From positions 1 through 10,059 of the forward strand of contig JAOXYB010068478.1 of NCBI GenBank assembly GCA_028565635.1: a DNA stretch of 10,059 nucleotides, in the 5' to 3' direction. This document shows, one piece after another, positions 7,003 through 10,059 of the stretch. Both the position numbers and the translations under genes were made by a program. The notes beneath the pieces are model-generated. The model saw only the letters and a list, made by a program, of their open reading frames with translations, did no database searches and had not been told where the DNA came from. Origin of the DNA: Phoronis ovalis. Taxonomy: Eukaryota > Phoronida > Phoronidae. Position 1 is the stretch's first letter; every line of letters begins with the position of its first letter.

Positions 7003-7077
7003 GTATACATCCCGGGTATACATGGCTCCATATATGGTTCAATTAGAGTTGTTTGACTGTGTTTAAACCGGTTTAAA
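7003..7077. promoter_or_regulatory. Cluster of perfect palindromes (GTATAC pair, CArG box, AACCGGTT)
   Basis: Within 75 bp lie GTATACAT twice (7003-7010, 7016-7023) around a CCCGGG (7011-7016), then CCATATATGG (7028-7037), then the 16-bp perfect palindrome TTTAAACCGGTTTAAA (7062-7077). CCATATATGG matches the SRF CArG consensus CC(A/T)6GG. AACCGGTT is the Grainyhead family consensus. The density is unusual against the surrounding AT-rich DNA, but function is inferred from motifs only. Confidence 0.35.
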
Positions 7078-9011
7078 AGACTTTATGCTTATGCATTCAT
7101 TAGGTCCTTCATGACTTCTACTTCTCTTGTTTCACTGTAATTTAATTTTCATAAATTTAGTAATGCTTGAATACCACGAGAAACAAGAAATTAAATGGCA
7201 TTTGGTTAATACAGAACAATTAAAGTGTTTGTTTTACTTTTTGAGACATGAAACCAGATATTATCTATATAAAAATTAAGCATTTCACACTTAGATAAGT
7301 GATTCAATGTTCCTAGCATTACATATAATAGTAAAATATTTTTTAAAATTTTTAATATCCCAGTCCATGTACGTCTGCAATTAAAACGGCTGCCAAATTT
7401 AGATTATTTAGGCCACATATAATGCTTTAACACCCGTATAATTTTTAAGGATGTTATAAATATACCTTGTTATGTTAAATTTCGGTGCAATTTAAATATT
7501 GCTTTGAAAATTTGTAGCAAAATCCGCAAAATCTATTTTTCGCTTGGTAGAACAATTTGCATGTATGTATGCTTGCAGTAACCTTCAGTAGATGAAATGA
7601 TATCGATATGGAAAGCTTATTGGCGATCTTATGTAACTTCCTCGTAAGTATCCGTTATTTCGAGTCACTCAATATATCGCATATGTTTGTGGCCAGTAAT
7701 ATTTACGCCAAACTGTTATTTATACCATATTTTATTTTATTTTTATTCCATTTTGCCTTATATAATTATAGAACAGTCATCAAATAAGCGCTCAAATGTT
7801 AATTTAAATAATAACATATTGCCTGTAGCGATAAATATATGCTTGCAAACATTTTTAAAATGTCTGTACTTTATAGAATATAGATTTCCATGCAGAAAAT
7901 TATACCATGTTGTTTAATGTATAAGCACTGACATTGATATTTTTATGGAAAACGGAACAAATATAATTGTGTTTATGCAAAGAATATAATTAATTGTCAT
8001 GGTAACAATAAAATTTGTTAAGAGATGCGTTAAATCAATTTTATAACTACCCTTATTTAACAATTAAACCAGTAATTCAATTTTTCAGAGATTCCTACAT
8101 TAAAACACGCTATTCATTGTCTGGCTGTTATATTTTTATAAGGACATAAATCAGGTAAGAGATTGCCTTTGTTAAAACAAATATATTTTCTAGTATGAAC
8201 AAAATTTTTAAAAAAGAATCATAAAAGCTACTTTTATATATGGAAGTAAATTAATGCAACCTCGTGTAAACTGGTCAGCATATAATTACAATACAAACAA
8301 AATTAACTATTGGAATTCAGGAATTGAACCCTTGAATGGAACCCATGACTGTGCGGCATTTAGTAATCGTGAATCTAGCAAATCTAAAGTCTAAAAAGAA
8401 ACAACTATATTTCAACGCGTGTTCTATTTCAGTGATAAATCTTGCAAAAAATGAGTTTACATGCATCACTGATAAATACTAATAATTGGTGTTCAATTAA
8501 ACTGAATTAGATATAAAACTTTGACTGAAAATCTTAATATTTAATTTTCGTCATAGGAAACAGAGCGGTTGTCCAAACAATCCTTGTAATGTTATGCTGT
8601 GCAAATGCAATTTGAAAAATTGTATTTTAACTGCATTACAGTGACTATAAAATAAAGCCATATAGCGTTTATATACTAGCAATTATTAGCAGACCGAGAA
8701 AAATCAAAGTGAATTAAGTACACAACAATATATAACTTAATTGTGTCTTATTGTCTACCTACATATGTACATAATCGATGTTTTAAACAACTATTAAATA
8801 TCATGTTTGTTATAACCAGACAACGCAGTCAAAGACCTAATTATATAAAAGACGTGTCTATAGAAAACTTCACCACGACAACAACTACGACACTTCACAT
8901 CGAACGAGAGTATTTGCGTGTAATAATGTTATAATAAACAAGCTTAATTGATGCTTGAAGACTGGGATTTTTATCTATGAGCAGTGAAATAATGTCATAC
9001 TTTTTTTGCAG
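7078..9011. other. AT-rich intergenic DNA, no gene seen
   Basis: No recognisable protein or RNA gene on either strand. The longest open frames (for example plus strand 7687-7917 and 8743-8934) have the composition expected of random AT-rich sequence and no recognisable domain. Small items are a TATCGATA palindrome at 7601-7608, a TTGTCCAAACAA motif near 8571 and a CAATTT/AAATTG hairpin at 8608-8622. Confidence 0.6.
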
Positions 9012-9063
9012 AATTTTGCGATTTGTGCTGAAGGAAAATATTATGGAGTTTTAAACTGAGCCG
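9012..9063 (+). other. Candidate small non-coding exon
   Basis: A strong acceptor-like run, TACTTTTTTTGCAG (AG at 9010-9011), is followed 52 nt later by a donor-like CCG|GTAAGTT (GT at 9064-9065). All three frames of the 52 nt contain a stop codon, so if it is real it would be an untranslated exon of a plus-strand gene or an lncRNA exon. There is no supporting neighbour exon in the window, and chance cannot be excluded. Confidence 0.2.
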
Positions 9064-9221
9064 GTAAGTTAATATTAAACCAATGACTCAGTCATTCAAA
9101 TCAAGAGTTATACGCATTGAATTTTTAAAAGAAGCTACGTGCTACTAATAAAAAATCATTGAACATTTTGTTTCAATTATTCGGCGGTATAGTAGATCTT
9201 GTATTTGCTTGTATGTGTAAA

Positions 9222-9281
9222 TCTTATTAAACAATAGTTGATTAATAACATTTACATCGTTCGTAACGTTGTTTAATAAGA
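9222..9281. repeat. Perfect 13-bp inverted repeat
   Basis: TCTTATTAAACAA (9222-9234) and TTGTTTAATAAGA (9269-9281) are exact complements separated by 34 bp. A secondary complementarity, GTAAAT (9216-9221) with ATTTAC (9250-9255), lies near the arms. It could be a tiny fold-back element remnant, and no target duplication is obvious. Confidence 0.45.
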
Positions 9282-9814
9282 ATGTTTTATTAGAATCTAG
9301 TAGCAAAAAGTCTAATCGAAATTTTGTTAACACGTTCACAAGATTTTCAGCAAATCCTTGCTTTATTCATCAAGATACGAAAGTAAAAAAATACTTTCCA
9401 AAGATACTTAAAAACAAATCATGTTTGTACAATTATTTTTTTACTGAAATACAAACTCAAAATACAAAGCAGTTAACATGACAAGAAAGATTTAGGCATT
9501 TTAAAACTACTCTGGAAAATCATTGACATTATCTTCCAAATGCACAAACACTGGGGAAGACGAATTTCATTTTGTACGCCATTGCACTATGTATACTACA
9601 AATAGAGCTGAATTGTTTATTCCCATTTTAGGCAATTAAAAAAAAGCTGGGAAATTATATTACTAGCACAAAAGTCTCAGTACTAGAGCAGATTAGTTGC
9701 AGCAAATGTCTTTTTAATACAACTACAAAATCTGATTTCTAGAAATGACATTCTGTACATAAATTACATAAGAATATATTTTTGGCATGGAATAAGAAAG
9801 CAATCTTCTATGCA

Positions 9815-9854
9815 TACTCATTAACATGGCATGCATATAATTGGCTAATGAGTA
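9815..9854. repeat. 9-bp inverted repeat with homeodomain-like sites
   Basis: TACTCATTA (9815-9823) and TAATGAGTA (9846-9854) are exact complements 22 bp apart, enclosing GCATGC and a TAATT. Each arm carries a TAAT core of the kind bound by homeodomain proteins. This may be a regulatory element or chance in AT-rich DNA. Confidence 0.3.
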
Positions 9855-10059
9855 AATATTTTTGTGTATTTAGCTTTAAATGAAATCTCCCATGTTTGCT
9901 CAGATTGATATTCTATTTTTACATTGTTATTTTAATTTGACGACTGCGCATTTGATAGGAAAGTGATACTGTAAATGTAAATACATAAACCACTGAATGC
10001 AGTTATTTAATACTAATATAATAAATGGCCGAATTTATACGACGACTTCAATAGGCAGC

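Larger units (their letters stand above)
9064..10059. other. AT-rich intergenic DNA to the right edge
   Basis: Apart from the two inverted repeats described at 9222-9281 and 9815-9854, nothing is identifiable. Open frames at 9145-9339 (minus) and 9269-9481 (plus) overlap each other and read as low-information AT-rich translation. Confidence 0.6.

Noticed and set aside
7601-7608. TATCGATA, identical to the Drosophila DRE/DREF core
   Set aside because: A single 8-bp palindrome in AT-rich DNA, with no nearby promoter features and no evidence that the host uses DREF.
8312-8360. tRNA- or SINE-like B box on the minus strand (GGTTCAATTCC)
   Set aside because: The bases around it do not form a T-stem, no A box lies at the expected distance, and no acceptor stem can be drawn.
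8877-8892. ACGACAACAACTACGAC run as a microsatellite
   Set aside because: Too short and irregular to count as a simple repeat.
1-10059. CRISPR array, rRNA, bacterial operon or viral genes
   Set aside because: No regularly spaced short repeats, no rRNA-like sequence and no dense coding; the window is intron-bearing animal DNA.

Overview
The window is AT-rich animal nuclear DNA with spliced genes. It is dominated by the 5' two thirds of a cyclin C gene (CCNC) on the minus strand. I identified it by translating six short minus-strand stretches, each bounded by GT/AG splice sites whose phases match exactly. Together they encode the first 175 residues plus two bases of codon 176, of a protein that is usually about 280 residues long. 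The cyclin C sequence, introns of 226 bp to over 2 kb, abundant small fold-back elements and the AT-rich intergenic DNA suggest an invertebrate, perhaps a mollusc or another lophotrochozoan. The phylum is a guess.

Layout from the gene's 5' end (high coordinates) to its 3' end: promoter and 5' UTR at about 6142-6380; exon 1 at 6110-6141 with the ATG; intron 1 (1,899 bp); exon 2 at 4104-4210; intron 2 (226 bp); exon 3 at 3793-3877; intron 3 (494 bp); exon 4 at 3229-3298; intron 4 (2,133 bp); exon 5 at 1044-1095; intron 5 (262 bp); exon 6 at 601-781; then intron 6, which runs off the left edge. The remaining exons, encoding the rest of the second cyclin fold and the C-terminal tail, lie outside the window.

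The introns carry most of the repeats. Intron 4 holds a 336-bp inverted-repeat element with a perfect 10-bp target duplication, a three-copy tandem repeat of about 126-141 bp, and a 107-bp fold-back next to exon 5. Intron 1 holds a 108-bp fold-back and several small palindromes. Intron 6 holds a plus-strand open stretch with splice-like borders that I cannot identify.

Upstream of the gene, 6142-6380 contains four CCAAT/ATTGG boxes and a CACGTG E-box, the likely CCNC promoter. A second fold-back element of about 269 bp follows at 6519-6787, then a cluster of perfect palindromes at 7003-7077. From 7078 to 10059 I see no convincing protein gene. That stretch is AT-rich intergenic DNA with a few inverted repeats and one splice-bordered, non-coding candidate exon.

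Cyclin C is the regulatory partner of CDK8/CDK19 in the Mediator kinase module. No second gene, RNA gene, CRISPR array or intact transposon was found.
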